NCBI GenBank assembly: GCA_044433325.1
Contig: JAWXTT010000058.1
Coordinates: 1-12,845 of the forward strand
Direction: 5' to 3'
DNA length: 12,845 bases
DNA from: HGM05232 sp044433325
Lineage (GTDB): Bacteria; Bacteroidota; Bacteroidia; Bacteroidales; Muribaculaceae
Part shown: positions 4,983 to 12,331 of the stretch, piece after piece
Position numbering within the stretch: position 1 is the stretch's first letter
Layout: every line of letters starts with the position of its first letter
Made by a program: the position numbers and the translations under genes
The notes under the pieces: model-generated
Told to the model about the DNA's origin: nothing
Database searches by the model: none
The model's input: only the letters and a program-made list of their open reading frames with translations

Positions 4983-7235
4983 ATGTTAACACCAATCAAG
5001 AAGACCATCGATTTAGGAGATGGACGCACCATTACACTGGAAACAGGTAAGCTAGCAAAGCAAGCAGATGGAGCAGTTGAACTACGTATGGGTAACACCA
5101 TGATTTTAGCAACAGTAGTTTCAGCTAAAGACGCAGGAGAAGGCGTGGATTTCATGCCTTTACAAGTAGAATACAAGGAAAAATTCTCATCAGTGGGTCG
5201 TTACCCTGGAGGATTCCTTAAACGTGAAGGTCGTGCATCAGACTATGAAATTTTGACATGCCGTCTTGTTGACCGCGCTTTACGTCCATTATTCCCAGAG
5301 GATTATCACGCAGATACATTCGTTACATTAACTATGTACTCATCTGATGGTGTGGATATGCCAGATGCATTAGCAGGTTTAGCAGCATCAGCAGCTATCG
5401 CTGTTTCAGATATTCCATTTAATGGTCCAATCTCTGAGGTACGTGTAGCACGTATCAATGGTGAATTTATTATTAACCCTACATTCGCACAACTAGAATT
5501 AGCTGATATAGACCTAATGGTTGGTGCAACACATGATAATATCATGATGGTTGAGGGTGAAATGTCTGAGGTTTCAGAAGCTGAACTACTAGAAGCACTA
5601 AAAATTGCTCACGATGCAATCAAAGTACATTGCAAAATACAATTAGAACTAGCTGAGGCAGCAGGTAAAACAGTAAAACGTACATATTGCCACGAGAAAA
5701 ATGACGAAGAACTTCGTCAAGATATCTGGGCTAAATGTTATGACAAAGCATACGCAATTGCAAAAGCAGGAAATGCTGACAAACATTGGAGATTAGACCA
5801 ATTTAAAGCAATTGAAACAGAATATATAGCAACACTTGATGAAGCAGTAGCAGCTGAAAAGGGTGGTTTAATCAAACGTTACTACCATGATGTAGAGAAG
5901 GAAGCAGTTCGTCGTTGCATCCTAGATGAAGGTATTCGTCTTGATGGTCGTACAACTACACAAATCCGTCCTATCTGGTGTGAAACAGACTATATTCCAG
6001 GACCTCACGGATCAGCAGTATTCACACGTGGTGAAACTCAATCACTTTCAACAGTTACTTTAGGTAACAAGTTAGATGAAAAAATCCTTGATGATGCTCT
6101 AGCACAAGGTCGTGAACGTTTCTTATTACACTACAACTTCCCTCCATTCTCAACAGGTGAGGCTAAAGCTCAACGTGGTGTAGGTCGTCGTGAAGTAGGT
6201 CATGGTAACCTAGCTCACCGCGCATTGAAACGTATGTTACCAGATAACTACCCATATACAATACGTATTGTATCAGATATTCTTGAATCAAACGGTTCAT
6301 CATCAATGGCAACAGTTTGTGCAGGCACATTAGCATTACTTGATGCAGGTGTTCAAATGAAACGACCAGTAACAGGTATAGCAATGGGTCTAATCACAGA
6401 TAAAGGTAATGTTAAATTTGCAGTACTTTCAGATATCTTAGGTGATGAAGACCACTTAGGAGATATGGACTTCAAGGTTACAGGTACTGAAAAGGGTATC
6501 ACTGCAACACAAATGGATATCAAGTGTGACGGATTATCTTATGAAATTCTAGAACAAGCACTTAACCAAGCTCGTGAAGGTCGCTTACATATCTTAGGTA
6601 TAGTAAATGATTCAATAGGTGCTGCACGTGAAGATTACAAACCTCACGTACCACGTATCGTTACTATGGATGTGCCTAAAGACTTTATCGGTGCAATCAT
6701 CGGCCCTGGTGGTAAGATTATCCAAGGAATCCAAGAGGAAACAGGTGCAGTAATCACTATCGAGGAGGTTGATGATCATGGACGTGTTGAGATCTCAGCA
6801 TCTAACAAAGCATGCATCGACGCAGCAGTAGCACGTGTTGAGGCTATCATAGCAGTTCCTGAAGAGGGTGAAACATACCGTGGTCCTATCAAGAGTATCT
6901 TAGAATTTGGCGCATTCGTTGAATTTATGAGTGGTAAAGATGGACTTTTACATATCTCAGAGATTAGCTGGGAACATGTAAGCAGCATGGAAGATACTAA
7001 CCTAAAAGTAGGTGATGAAATAGAGGTTAAGCTAATAGAAGTTGACAAACGTAGCGGTAAATTCCGTCTATCAGCTAAAGCCCTACAACCTAAACCAGAG
7101 GGTTACGTAGAGCGTCCACGTCCAGAACGTAGCAACAACGACCGTGGTGATCGTCGTAATGGTGGTGACCGCCGCAACGGAGGAGATCGTCGTGGTGGCG
7201 ACCGTCGCAACAACGACCGTAACGACCGCAGATAA
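4983..7235 (+). CDS. pnp: Polynucleotide phosphorylase (polyribonucleotide nucleotidyltransferase)
   Basis: 750 residues from the ATG. It degrades RNA 3' to 5' by phosphorolysis, releasing nucleoside diphosphates, as a cytoplasmic trimer. The order is classical. RNase PH domain 1 contains GGFLKREGR. An all-helical linker lies near 215-310. RNase PH domain 2 contains RREVGHG (about 402-408), SSSMATVCAG and DILGDEDHLGDMDF; here Asp490 and Asp496 correspond to the catalytic pair Asp486/Asp492 of E. coli PNPase. KH domain (about 562-622) has IGPGGK, and the S1 domain (about 629-705) has GAFVEF and GLLHISE. A tail of about 45 residues rich in Arg, Gly, Asp and Asn ends the protein. Arg is mostly CGT and Ala mostly GCA/GCT, as expected for a highly expressed gene. 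Transcribed alone, with its own -7 box and a strong terminator. Confidence 0.97.
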   Translation: MLTPIKKTIDLGDGRTITLETGKLAKQADGAVELRMGNTMILATVVSAKDAGEGVDFMPLQVEYKEKFSSVGRYPGGFLKREGRASDYEILTCRLVDRALRPLFPEDYHADTFVTLTMYSSDGVDMPDALAGLAASAAIAVSDIPFNGPISEVRVARINGEFIINPTFAQLELADIDLMVGATHDNIMMVEGEMSEVSEAELLEALKIAHDAIKVHCKIQLELAEAAGKTVKRTYCHEKNDEELRQDIWAKCYDKAYAIAKAGNADKHWRLDQFKAIETEYIATLDEAVAAEKGGLIKRYYHDVEKEAVRRCILDEGIRLDGRTTTQIRPIWCETDYIPGPHGSAVFTRGETQSLSTVTLGNKLDEKILDDALAQGRERFLLHYNFPPFSTGEAKAQRGVGRREVGHGNLAHRALKRMLPDNYPYTIRIVSDILESNGSSSMATVCAGTLALLDAGVQMKRPVTGIAMGLITDKGNVKFAVLSDILGDEDHLGDMDFKVTGTEKGITATQMDIKCDGLSYEILEQALNQAREGRLHILGIVNDSIGAAREDYKPHVPRIVTMDVPKDFIGAIIGPGGKIIQGIQEETGAVITIEEVDDHGRVEISASNKACIDAAVARVEAIIAVPEEGETYRGPIKSILEFGAFVEFMSGKDGLLHISEISWEHVSSMEDTNLKVGDEIEVKLIEVDKRSGKFRLSAKALQPKPEGYVERPRPERSNNDRGDRRNGGDRRNGGDRRGGDRRNNDRNDRR
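7143..7235 (+). repeat. GGDRRN-coding repeats at the 3' end of pnp
   Basis: An 18-bp unit coding Gly-Gly-Asp-Arg-Arg-Asn is repeated about four times with variation (RGDRRN, GGDRRN, GGDRRG, GDRRNN), then shortens to NDR units. It encodes a basic, disordered tail after the S1 domain that is likely to contact RNA or protein partners. Repeat number probably varies between strains (inference). Confidence 0.8.
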
Positions 7236-7266
7236 TAAAGAGGGCATACACCTCAAATAAATAAGC

Positions 7267-7307
7267 AAATGGTGGCTAGTGGAAATCTCTGCTAGCCACC
7301 ATTTTTT
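7267..7307 (+). terminator. Rho-independent terminator of pnp
   Basis: 13-bp perfect arms aaatggtggctag (7267-7279) and ctagccaccattt (7292-7304) with a 12-nt loop, running into a T6 tract ending at 7307. It lies 31 bp after the pnp stop and is oriented for the + strand. Confidence 0.88.
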
Positions 7308-7342
7308 CTGCACTATTACCGTTGCATAGTAAGAGAAGAAAG

Positions 7343-7382
7343 AAGGGTTGCAGAGAAATATAAATTTCAATCTGCAACCCTT
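7343..7382 (-). terminator. Hairpin, likely terminator for the greA-HIT operon
   Basis: Arms aagggttgcaga (7343-7354) and tctgcaaccctt (7371-7382) are exact complements. Inside them gaaat/atttc (7355-7359, 7364-7368) extends the stem past a 2-nt bulge. On the minus strand it is followed by a pyrimidine tract (cttctttcttctctt). This suits a terminator for the HIT gene, which ends about 80 nt upstream on that strand. Confidence 0.6.
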
Positions 7383-7388
7383 ATATTT

Positions 7389-7445
7389 ATAGGGGACTTC
7401 TAAAAATAGAAAAGCGTTAAAATTCAATTATTAGAAGTCTCCTAT
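7389..7445. repeat. 15-bp inverted repeat around a 27-nt centre
   Basis: ataggggacttctaa (7389-7403) pairs with ttagaagtctcctat (7431-7445) except for one G-T position. It begins 18 bp past the HIT stop on the minus strand. It could be a first terminator or mRNA-end stem-loop for the HIT transcript, or a very short element with terminal inverted repeats. There is no T-tract on either side. Confidence 0.5.
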
Positions 7446-7463
7446 AGGTAGTTGATAATACCT

Positions 7464-7856
7464 TTATAACTTGGCTTGTATATCTTGAGCAATCTTTTGC
7501 ATCTGCTCTGGAGTGGCTTTATAACGTTCATTGGTGAAGTTTAAATCTCCCTCGGCGTTGATTGGAACTAGATGGATATGTGCGTGTGGCACTTCCATTC
7601 CTATTACTGCTGTTGCTATGCGCTTACATGGAATTACTTGCTTGATAGCGTGAGCTACCTGATACGCAAATCGGTTCATCGCTGCATATTCATCCTCGGT
7701 TAAGTCAAATATGTAGTCAACTTCACGCTTAGGAATTACTAATGTATGTCCTGCGTTAAGTGGGTTAATATCTAGGAACGCGAAGAAATCAGTATTCTCA
7801 GCTACCTTATAACATGGTATCTCACCTGCTATTATTTTACTAAAGATTGTTGACAT
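7464..7856 (-). CDS. HIT family (histidine triad) nucleotide hydrolase
   Basis: 130 residues, normal for prokaryotic HIT proteins. The N-terminus TIFSKIIAGEIPCYKVAE and the following FLDINPLNAGHTLVIPK are textbook HIT/HINT features. The catalytic histidine triad is His91-Ala-His93-Ile-His95 in PHAHIHLVP. Family members hydrolyse nucleoside phosphoramidates or dinucleoside polyphosphates, such as AMP-lysine-type adducts or Ap4A; which one applies here is not determinable. It follows greA by 25 nt on the same strand, with a Shine-Dalgarno-like AGGGAGGG 8 nt before the ATG, so the two form one operon. The partnership with greA is shared by other Bacteroidales (family knowledge). Confidence 0.95.
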   Translation of the reverse strand: MSTIFSKIIAGEIPCYKVAENTDFFAFLDINPLNAGHTLVIPKREVDYIFDLTEDEYAAMNRFAYQVAHAIKQVIPCKRIATAVIGMEVPHAHIHLVPINAEGDLNFTNERYKATPEQMQKIAQDIQAKL

Positions 7857-7864
7857 ATCTCTAT

Positions 7865-7872
7865 CCCTCCCT
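7865..7872 (-). promoter_or_regulatory. Shine-Dalgarno-like site AGGGAGGG before the HIT gene
   Basis: Minus-strand AGGGAGGG ends 8 nt before the ATG at 7856, ideal ribosome-binding spacing. This is notable because the other starts in this window lack a well-placed Shine-Dalgarno, as is usual in Bacteroidetes. It supports this start for the second gene of the operon. Confidence 0.55.
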
Positions 7873-7881
7873 ATTCTAGTT

Positions 7882-8352
7882 TTAGATTAGAATTTCTAAC
7901 ACTTCAAATGAGATTACTCCAGATGGTACTGTAATTTCAACTACATCACCTACTTTAGTACCTAACAAACCTCGACCGATTGGTGTGCTTGATGCTATTT
8001 TCATCTCCTTTAGGTTAGCTTCTGCTTCTGTTACAATAGTGTATTTAAATGTTGCACCATTTGTGACATTCTTAATTACTACTGTGTTAAGTATCTGTAC
8101 TACTTCAGTATTCAAATTACTATCATCAATAATACGTGCGCTAGCTACTAAATCTTTTAGTTGCGAGATTCTCATCTCTAACATTCCTTGTGCCTCTTTA
8201 GCTGCATCATATTCAGCATTTTCAGAAAGGTCACCCTTATCACGAGCTTCGGCAATAGCGCGAGAGGCTTCTGGACGTTTTACATTCTCCAAGTAAGCTA
8301 TCTCAGCCATTTTCTTATCGTAACCCTCTTGGGTCATGTATGAAATTGCCAT
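7882..8352 (-). CDS. greA: Transcription elongation factor GreA
   Basis: 156 residues, standard GreA length. It rescues backtracked RNA polymerase by stimulating cleavage of the nascent transcript through the secondary channel. The N-terminal coiled coil (about 8-75) carries the family signature EARDKGDLSENAEYDAAKE, placing Asp41 and Glu44 exactly at the catalytic tip acids known from E. coli. The C-terminal FKBP-like domain (about 80-156) contains ASSTPIGRGLLGTKVGDVVEI. The start follows an A-rich stretch (aaaaaaataaagaatt) with no Shine-Dalgarno. First gene of a greA-HIT operon, with a clear promoter about 155 bp upstream and a long structured leader. Confidence 0.97.
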   Translation of the reverse strand: MAISYMTQEGYDKKMAEIAYLENVKRPEASRAIAEARDKGDLSENAEYDAAKEAQGMLEMRISQLKDLVASARIIDDSNLNTEVVQILNTVVIKNVTNGATFKYTIVTEAEANLKEMKIASSTPIGRGLLGTKVGDVVEITVPSGVISFEVLEILI

Positions 8353-8393
8353 AATTCTTTATTTTTTTAGTTTATAGTTAATGATTTTTATTG

Positions 8394-8422
8394 AAAAACA
8401 CCCACTTTATCAGCGAGTGAGT
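8394..8422 (-). terminator. Terminator-like hairpin in the greA leader
   Basis: On the minus strand ACTCACT (8422-8416), a 9-nt loop and AGTGGGT (8406-8400) pair in 7 bp with one G-T. They are followed by G and then TTTTT (8398-8394). It lies about 42 nt before the greA ATG and about 100 nt after the predicted transcription start. The stem is short, so premature termination would be partial at most. Confidence 0.4.
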
Positions 8423-8434
8423 AAAAATAAAAGA

Positions 8435-8463
8435 ATCTCAAATCTTATATATATAAGTGAGAT
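8435..8463 (-). promoter_or_regulatory. AT-rich stem in the greA leader
   Basis: atctca (8435-8440) pairs with tgagat (8458-8463), and inside them cttatat/atataag forms a 14-bp palindrome, with a 3-nt bulge on one side. On the minus strand it is followed by a T-rich stretch (tcttttattttt). It may be an upstream partner of the terminator-like hairpin; function is inferred only. Confidence 0.3.
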
Positions 8464-8503
8464 CCCCTTCTTTCGGTCTTTCAATAACAATCTTGTAATA
8501 ATG

Positions 8504-8534
8504 CAAAGATATAGAAATTATTTACTTTTGCAAA
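8504..8534 (-). promoter_or_regulatory. greA: Bacteroidetes-type promoter of greA (-33 and -7)
   Basis: On the minus strand TTTG (8534-8531, within ttttgc) and TATCTTTG (8511-8504, followed by c) are separated by exactly 19 nt. This matches the TTTG-N19/20-TAnnTTTG consensus of the primary Bacteroidetes sigma factor. It is the best promoter in the window. Transcription would start near 8498, giving a leader of about 145 nt before greA. Confidence 0.8.
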
Positions 8535-8572
8535 ATATTAATCGTTTATTTACGCTTTTTATTAAAAACGTC

Positions 8573-10009
8573 TTAATGTTTAAATTGTTTATATATAGCT
8601 ATCCCCGATAGAGAGGTTACTGTCACCATCATCAATAATGCACACCAGACCCATCCTGCTGAAACCAACCATAGAGTAACTACTGAAACAACTAATGCTA
8701 AGAGGGTTAATAACAATATGGAGTAATGCAATCTCAACCTATAATAATATTTATATATAGCTAATGTAATTACACTATAAATAAAATACCATACAATAAA
8801 TGACACACCTAATCCTACTAATCCGTAGTAATGGTAGGATAAGATATTCAAAGCCAACCCTATTGCAGCACTTGTTAATTCGGTAACTAAGTATATTTTC
8901 CCTGAACCTTTAGCTATAATTACAAAGGCGGCACACCATGATACAGCACGAAAGATAGTAGCTATTATTGCTCCTGAGATAAATGGAATTATCTGATAAA
9001 ATTCACTTGAATATAATATGGTAACTATCAACTCGCGAAAAACTAAGAAGGCTGAAATTATCGGAATTAAAATCAATAGTAAAAGTTTAATCTGTTGCGA
9101 TACGAAAACGCTAATACGCCTTGCGCTATCCTTAACACTTGCCAATCGTGGATAAAATTCCATCCCAATAGATGCAAAAATCAGACCTACATATTTATTT
9201 ACTAAGGTGTAGCCTGCTTGGTAGTAACCAACCTCAACCGTGCCACTCTTATTATTGAGATATGCAATAAATATATATGATGATAGGATAGTTACAAAAC
9301 TACTAATAGTCATTAATATCCCTAGGCGTATAAACCCACCTCCTAACTTCAGACTATCAGCAATTGACTCTTTAGGTGCATCATCAAAACTACGCTCTCG
9401 ATACACCAAAATAAATACCATTGTCACCAAAGAGTAAATTACGATGGTTGGAACAACACTATCAATTCCCCAGAAATAGTATAACGGAGCTGATATAACC
9501 AACGCGATTACCATACCCCAAATTGATGCGTTAGCTAATCTCTTCAGTCGGCGCATCCCTTGCAGAATAGCCATCTCACCAGCCGTTATAGCATTTATAA
9601 GTATTACCACCGAGAGTAAAATAAATGCAAAGGTATGACTATCATCACCAAAGGTAACTTGACTTAACCATGGTGCTAGCAACAGCGTTATTAATGCACC
9701 AAATATACCTACACCCCATGACCAACGACGTACAGCTTGTACTATCGCACCTAACTTATCTGTAAATTTACTATTAGATGATATATCCCTGACACTACTA
9801 TTACGGATACCTAGTCCAGTAGCGGAAGATATCATCTCAATAGCGGAGTTATACACACCTATTAACCCTACACCAGCAGGTCCAATCCATAGCGCAATCA
9901 GTTTAGTGCGGATAACTGAACAAACGATGTTCAGTACCTGCACCCCACCAAAAAGGCTCATTGCCCGTAATATCCCTTTGGATATATTTACGCGATTTTT
10001 ACTTTGCAA
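8573..10009 (-). CDS. Wzx-like polysaccharide/lipid-linked oligosaccharide flippase (MOP superfamily)
   Basis: 478 residues with roughly 12-14 hydrophobic segments spread over the whole length. The N-terminus (SLFGGVQVLNIVCSVIRTKLIALWIGPAGVGLIGVY) is typical of Bacteroidetes O-antigen/teichoic-acid export proteins. The family flips undecaprenyl-linked oligosaccharides across the inner membrane. The start is probably TTG at 10009: the stop of the preceding gene lies in the same frame one codon upstream (TAA CTA TTG), and the next Met is residue 17, inside the conserved block. It is the last gene of the DUF4292-envC operon. No strong terminator follows; the greA promoter begins about 40 bp downstream. 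Substrate unknown. Confidence 0.88.
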   Translation of the reverse strand: MQSKNRVNISKGILRAMSLFGGVQVLNIVCSVIRTKLIALWIGPAGVGLIGVYNSAIEMISSATGLGIRNSSVRDISSNSKFTDKLGAIVQAVRRWSWGVGIFGALITLLLAPWLSQVTFGDDSHTFAFILLSVVILINAITAGEMAILQGMRRLKRLANASIWGMVIALVISAPLYYFWGIDSVVPTIVIYSLVTMVFILVYRERSFDDAPKESIADSLKLGGGFIRLGILMTISSFVTILSSYIFIAYLNNKSGTVEVGYYQAGYTLVNKYVGLIFASIGMEFYPRLASVKDSARRISVFVSQQIKLLLLILIPIISAFLVFRELIVTILYSSEFYQIIPFISGAIIATIFRAVSWCAAFVIIAKGSGKIYLVTELTSAAIGLALNILSYHYYGLVGLGVSFIVWYFIYSVITLAIYKYYYRLRLHYSILLLTLLALVVSVVTLWLVSAGWVWCALLMMVTVTSLSGIAIYKQFKH

Positions 10010-10012
10010 TAG

Positions 10013-10954
10013 TTATAGTTTTATCTGGTAAGTGTTATATATTATGGAGCGTGCGCCCATCCCCTCTTTCTGCTGTATTAACCCTTCATTAAGATAACTT
10101 CCATTATTTTCATTAGATGTACCGAAGTCAAAATATCGCACATCGGCAAAAATGCTATCCATCAGGTAGCTAAAAATCATAGGTAAAACCTTTAATTCAC
10201 GACCCAACTCTGAGGCTGAGATATATTGTGTATGACATACCTGATTAGTTACGTATGTTACAACACCTGCTAACATCTTCTCACCCTGATAAGCTGCAAA
10301 TAATCTAATATTGTTAGGAAAATATTCACGCAACATCGTAATTTCAGAAAGTGAATGTACTGGAATTGCACCATAACGGTTATTTAAATTCTCGGTTAAG
10401 ATTTCCCAAAACGAAACATAATCATCACACTCCTTAACGCTCACGCCACTAGCTATTGCATATTTAACAGCACGCCTAGCATTTTCATTAAATGGTTGAC
10501 GATTATTCATATCCACCACAGCAGCTACTGAACTTACTACAATAGTAGCTTTATTACGGAATAATGCATATAAATCCTCCTCAGCTGGGTATTTATGGTA
10601 TATATGCGGAATTGCTTTATATTGAAGTGTGGTTATACCAACGCCAGTTAGATATGCTCGCATTGCACCGAAAATCTCTAACATAATCTTAGCACCAACA
10701 GACTTAACTCCTGTAATCCATCCTCCATAGGTTAATCCACGATGTGAGTAAAGCGTTTCACCATCAATATTAGCTGGAAGCAATGCAACGACCTTTCCAT
10801 CTCTCTCTGCTATTAATGAATAATCCTCAAATCTATCAGCATGATAATCAACATAGTTACGCAACAGAATAAATGGACCGTTGCGTGAGGTTAATATAAA
10901 TTCATCCCACAACCGATAATCACTATCCCTGTTATATCTACGTATCTCAATCAT
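10013..10954 (-). CDS. FemAB/GNAT-fold acyltransferase-like protein
   Basis: 313 residues. The pattern resembles the two-domain FemAB-like / Acetyltransf_6 proteins of the GNAT superfamily. Domain 1 has GPFILLRNYVDYHADRFEDYSLIAERDGKVVALLPANI and SHRGLTYGGW. Domain 2 has FNENARRAVKYAIASGVSVKE, as in FemAB-type 'RRxxxKAxxxGV', then IRLFAAYQGEKMLAGVVTYV and the end motif FDFGTSNENNGSYLNEGL, corresponding to 'DFGxSxxxxxxxlNxGL'. Relatives transfer amino-acyl or acyl groups to cell-wall or glycan precursors, but the substrate here cannot be inferred. It starts 12 nt after the EnvC-like gene and ends 3 nt before the flippase start. This argues for a shared task, perhaps modifying a glycan or glycan-lipid before export. 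Confidence 0.75.
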   Translation of the reverse strand: MIEIRRYNRDSDYRLWDEFILTSRNGPFILLRNYVDYHADRFEDYSLIAERDGKVVALLPANIDGETLYSHRGLTYGGWITGVKSVGAKIMLEIFGAMRAYLTGVGITTLQYKAIPHIYHKYPAEEDLYALFRNKATIVVSSVAAVVDMNNRQPFNENARRAVKYAIASGVSVKECDDYVSFWEILTENLNNRYGAIPVHSLSEITMLREYFPNNIRLFAAYQGEKMLAGVVTYVTNQVCHTQYISASELGRELKVLPMIFSYLMDSIFADVRYFDFGTSNENNGSYLNEGLIQQKEGMGARSIIYNTYQIKL

Positions 10955-10966
10955 ACCAATATATAT

Positions 10967-12319
10967 CTATTTCACCCACTGCTCTGGGTTCAGTTTATCC
11001 TTCTCCTTACGTATCTCAAAGTGCAGAGTAGTTCTATTTCCATCATCTGGATCTGAGAATATCTTACCTATCTTCTGACCAACCTTAACATGCTGTCCAC
11101 TATTTACATATATATCACCCAGATTAACATATATAGATAAGTAACTACCGTGACGTACCATGACTACTGTATTAAAACCCTCTTGACGGAATATCGCTGA
11201 CACTTTGCCATCGCAAACGGCACGTGCATCAGCACCATGTGCAGTTTCAATATCTATACCACTATTATTAGTCTCGACATATTTAAGCTGTGGATGTTTA
11301 TGCTTACCAAACTGTCTAACTATACGATATGTTCCTGATACTGGGAATAACAATTTACCCTTGCTCTTCTCAAACTTCTTAGTCAACTCATCATCGGATA
11401 TGGTTAACTTAAAGTCAACATCCTCAACATCACGTTTCTTAGGCTTCTCTTCTTTTTTAGGCTCATCCTTAACCTTTTCCCCCTTTTTGGCAAGCTCCTC
11501 GCGCTCTTTTCTAGCTTTCTCCTCAGCTAATAATCTTTCGCGTTCCTTTCTGGCACGCTCCTCAGCTAAACGTTGCTCCTCAGCGATAATACGTTCTAAC
11601 TCTTTGTCTAACTCCTTAGATTTACGTTCATTCTCAGCCAAGATAGTTTTTAGTTGTTTACTCTCCTTTTTCAGCTTATTTACAGCATTATCTTGTAATT
11701 TTTTCTGACTCTCTAGTTTAGATTTAGCATTACTTGCTAGAACTAGATTAAGTCGTTTAGAGTCTGACAAATTTTTCAGATGCTCACCTTGACGTTCCAA
11801 TTGCGCTTTAGATTCCATAATCATCTCTGATTGCTCCTTGCGCCATGCAGTAAACTCCTGTAAATAGCGCATTCTTCGATACGCCTCTTTAAACGAGCTA
11901 GCTGAGAATAGGAACATTATCTTATCATAAGAACCTGAGTGCGCACCCATCTTTTTTATTGCATTAGCATATTTAGCTTTTAGCTCCTCCAGCTTCTTCT
12001 GTTCAATACGGATTGAATCATTAACCCTGTTTGTCTCCCTATTTATTGAATCTAATTGGGCTGATAAATCCTTTAAAGTTTTATTTTGAGCCTTAATTTC
12101 AGCTGTAACCAATTCTAAATCTTTCAGAGTACGTGATGTTTTAGCTTGATTAGATGATATTTTTTTTGATGTTTCAGAGATAGCTTTCTGTGCATCAGCC
12201 TGCTCCCTCTTAATTGAAGATTTCCTATTATTATTGGCAGCAACATCCATTGACAATAGCGAGAACGCTACCACAACCACCATTATTATATTAATTCGAT
12301 AATTACGCATTTGCACCAT
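10967..12319 (-). CDS. EnvC-like murein hydrolase activator with degenerate LytM (M23) domain
   Basis: 450 residues. Hydrophobic signal sequence (about 9-28, cleavage near AANN), then a long coiled coil (about 30-290) with a highly charged RLAEERARKERERLL stretch, then a LytM/M23 domain (about 320-450). Active-site residues are mostly lost. The HxxxD motif reads NSGID (Asn352, Asp356 kept), the YxHL histidine is Asn399, and HxH is Thr431-Leu-His433. As with E. coli EnvC, this points to activation of periplasmic amidases at the division site rather than direct peptidoglycan cleavage (inference from the family). Start ATG at 12319 is taken; ATG at 12310 (Met4) is equally possible. It follows the DUF4292 gene by 12 nt, a common Bacteroidetes arrangement. 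Confidence 0.88.
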   Translation of the reverse strand: MVQMRNYRINIIMVVVVAFSLLSMDVAANNNRKSSIKREQADAQKAISETSKKISSNQAKTSRTLKDLELVTAEIKAQNKTLKDLSAQLDSINRETNRVNDSIRIEQKKLEELKAKYANAIKKMGAHSGSYDKIMFLFSASSFKEAYRRMRYLQEFTAWRKEQSEMIMESKAQLERQGEHLKNLSDSKRLNLVLASNAKSKLESQKKLQDNAVNKLKKESKQLKTILAENERKSKELDKELERIIAEEQRLAEERARKERERLLAEEKARKEREELAKKGEKVKDEPKKEEKPKKRDVEDVDFKLTISDDELTKKFEKSKGKLLFPVSGTYRIVRQFGKHKHPQLKYVETNNSGIDIETAHGADARAVCDGKVSAIFRQEGFNTVVMVRHGSYLSIYVNLGDIYVNSGQHVKVGQKIGKIFSDPDDGNRTTLHFEIRKEKDKLNPEQWVK

Positions 12320-12331
12320 TTATTAGCTGTT

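Noticed and set aside
7083..7427. Minus-strand 114-codon open frame over the pnp tail and spacer
   Set aside because: The low-complexity Val/Thr/Ile product is the antisense of the pnp GGDRRN repeats, and it runs through two hairpins.
8523..8530. Plus-strand tacttttg matching the -7 consensus
   Set aside because: No plus-strand gene follows. The match arises because the greA -33 region (cttttgcaaaa) is itself nearly palindromic.
8552..8571. Possible terminator after the flippase gene (acgcttttt / aaaaacgt)
   Set aside because: The stem is short, almost entirely A-T, interrupted by an unpaired base and has no separate T-tract.
8381..8611. Plus-strand 76-codon open frame in the greA-flippase gap
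   Set aside because: It covers the greA promoter and leader and the end of the flippase gene, has no family features, and its A/T-driven composition looks non-coding.
11205..11708. Plus-strand 167-codon open frame opposite the EnvC-like gene
   Set aside because: It is the antisense of the Lys/Glu-rich coiled coil, giving a Ser/Leu/Phe-rich product with no domain pattern. The minus-strand frame is clearly the real gene.
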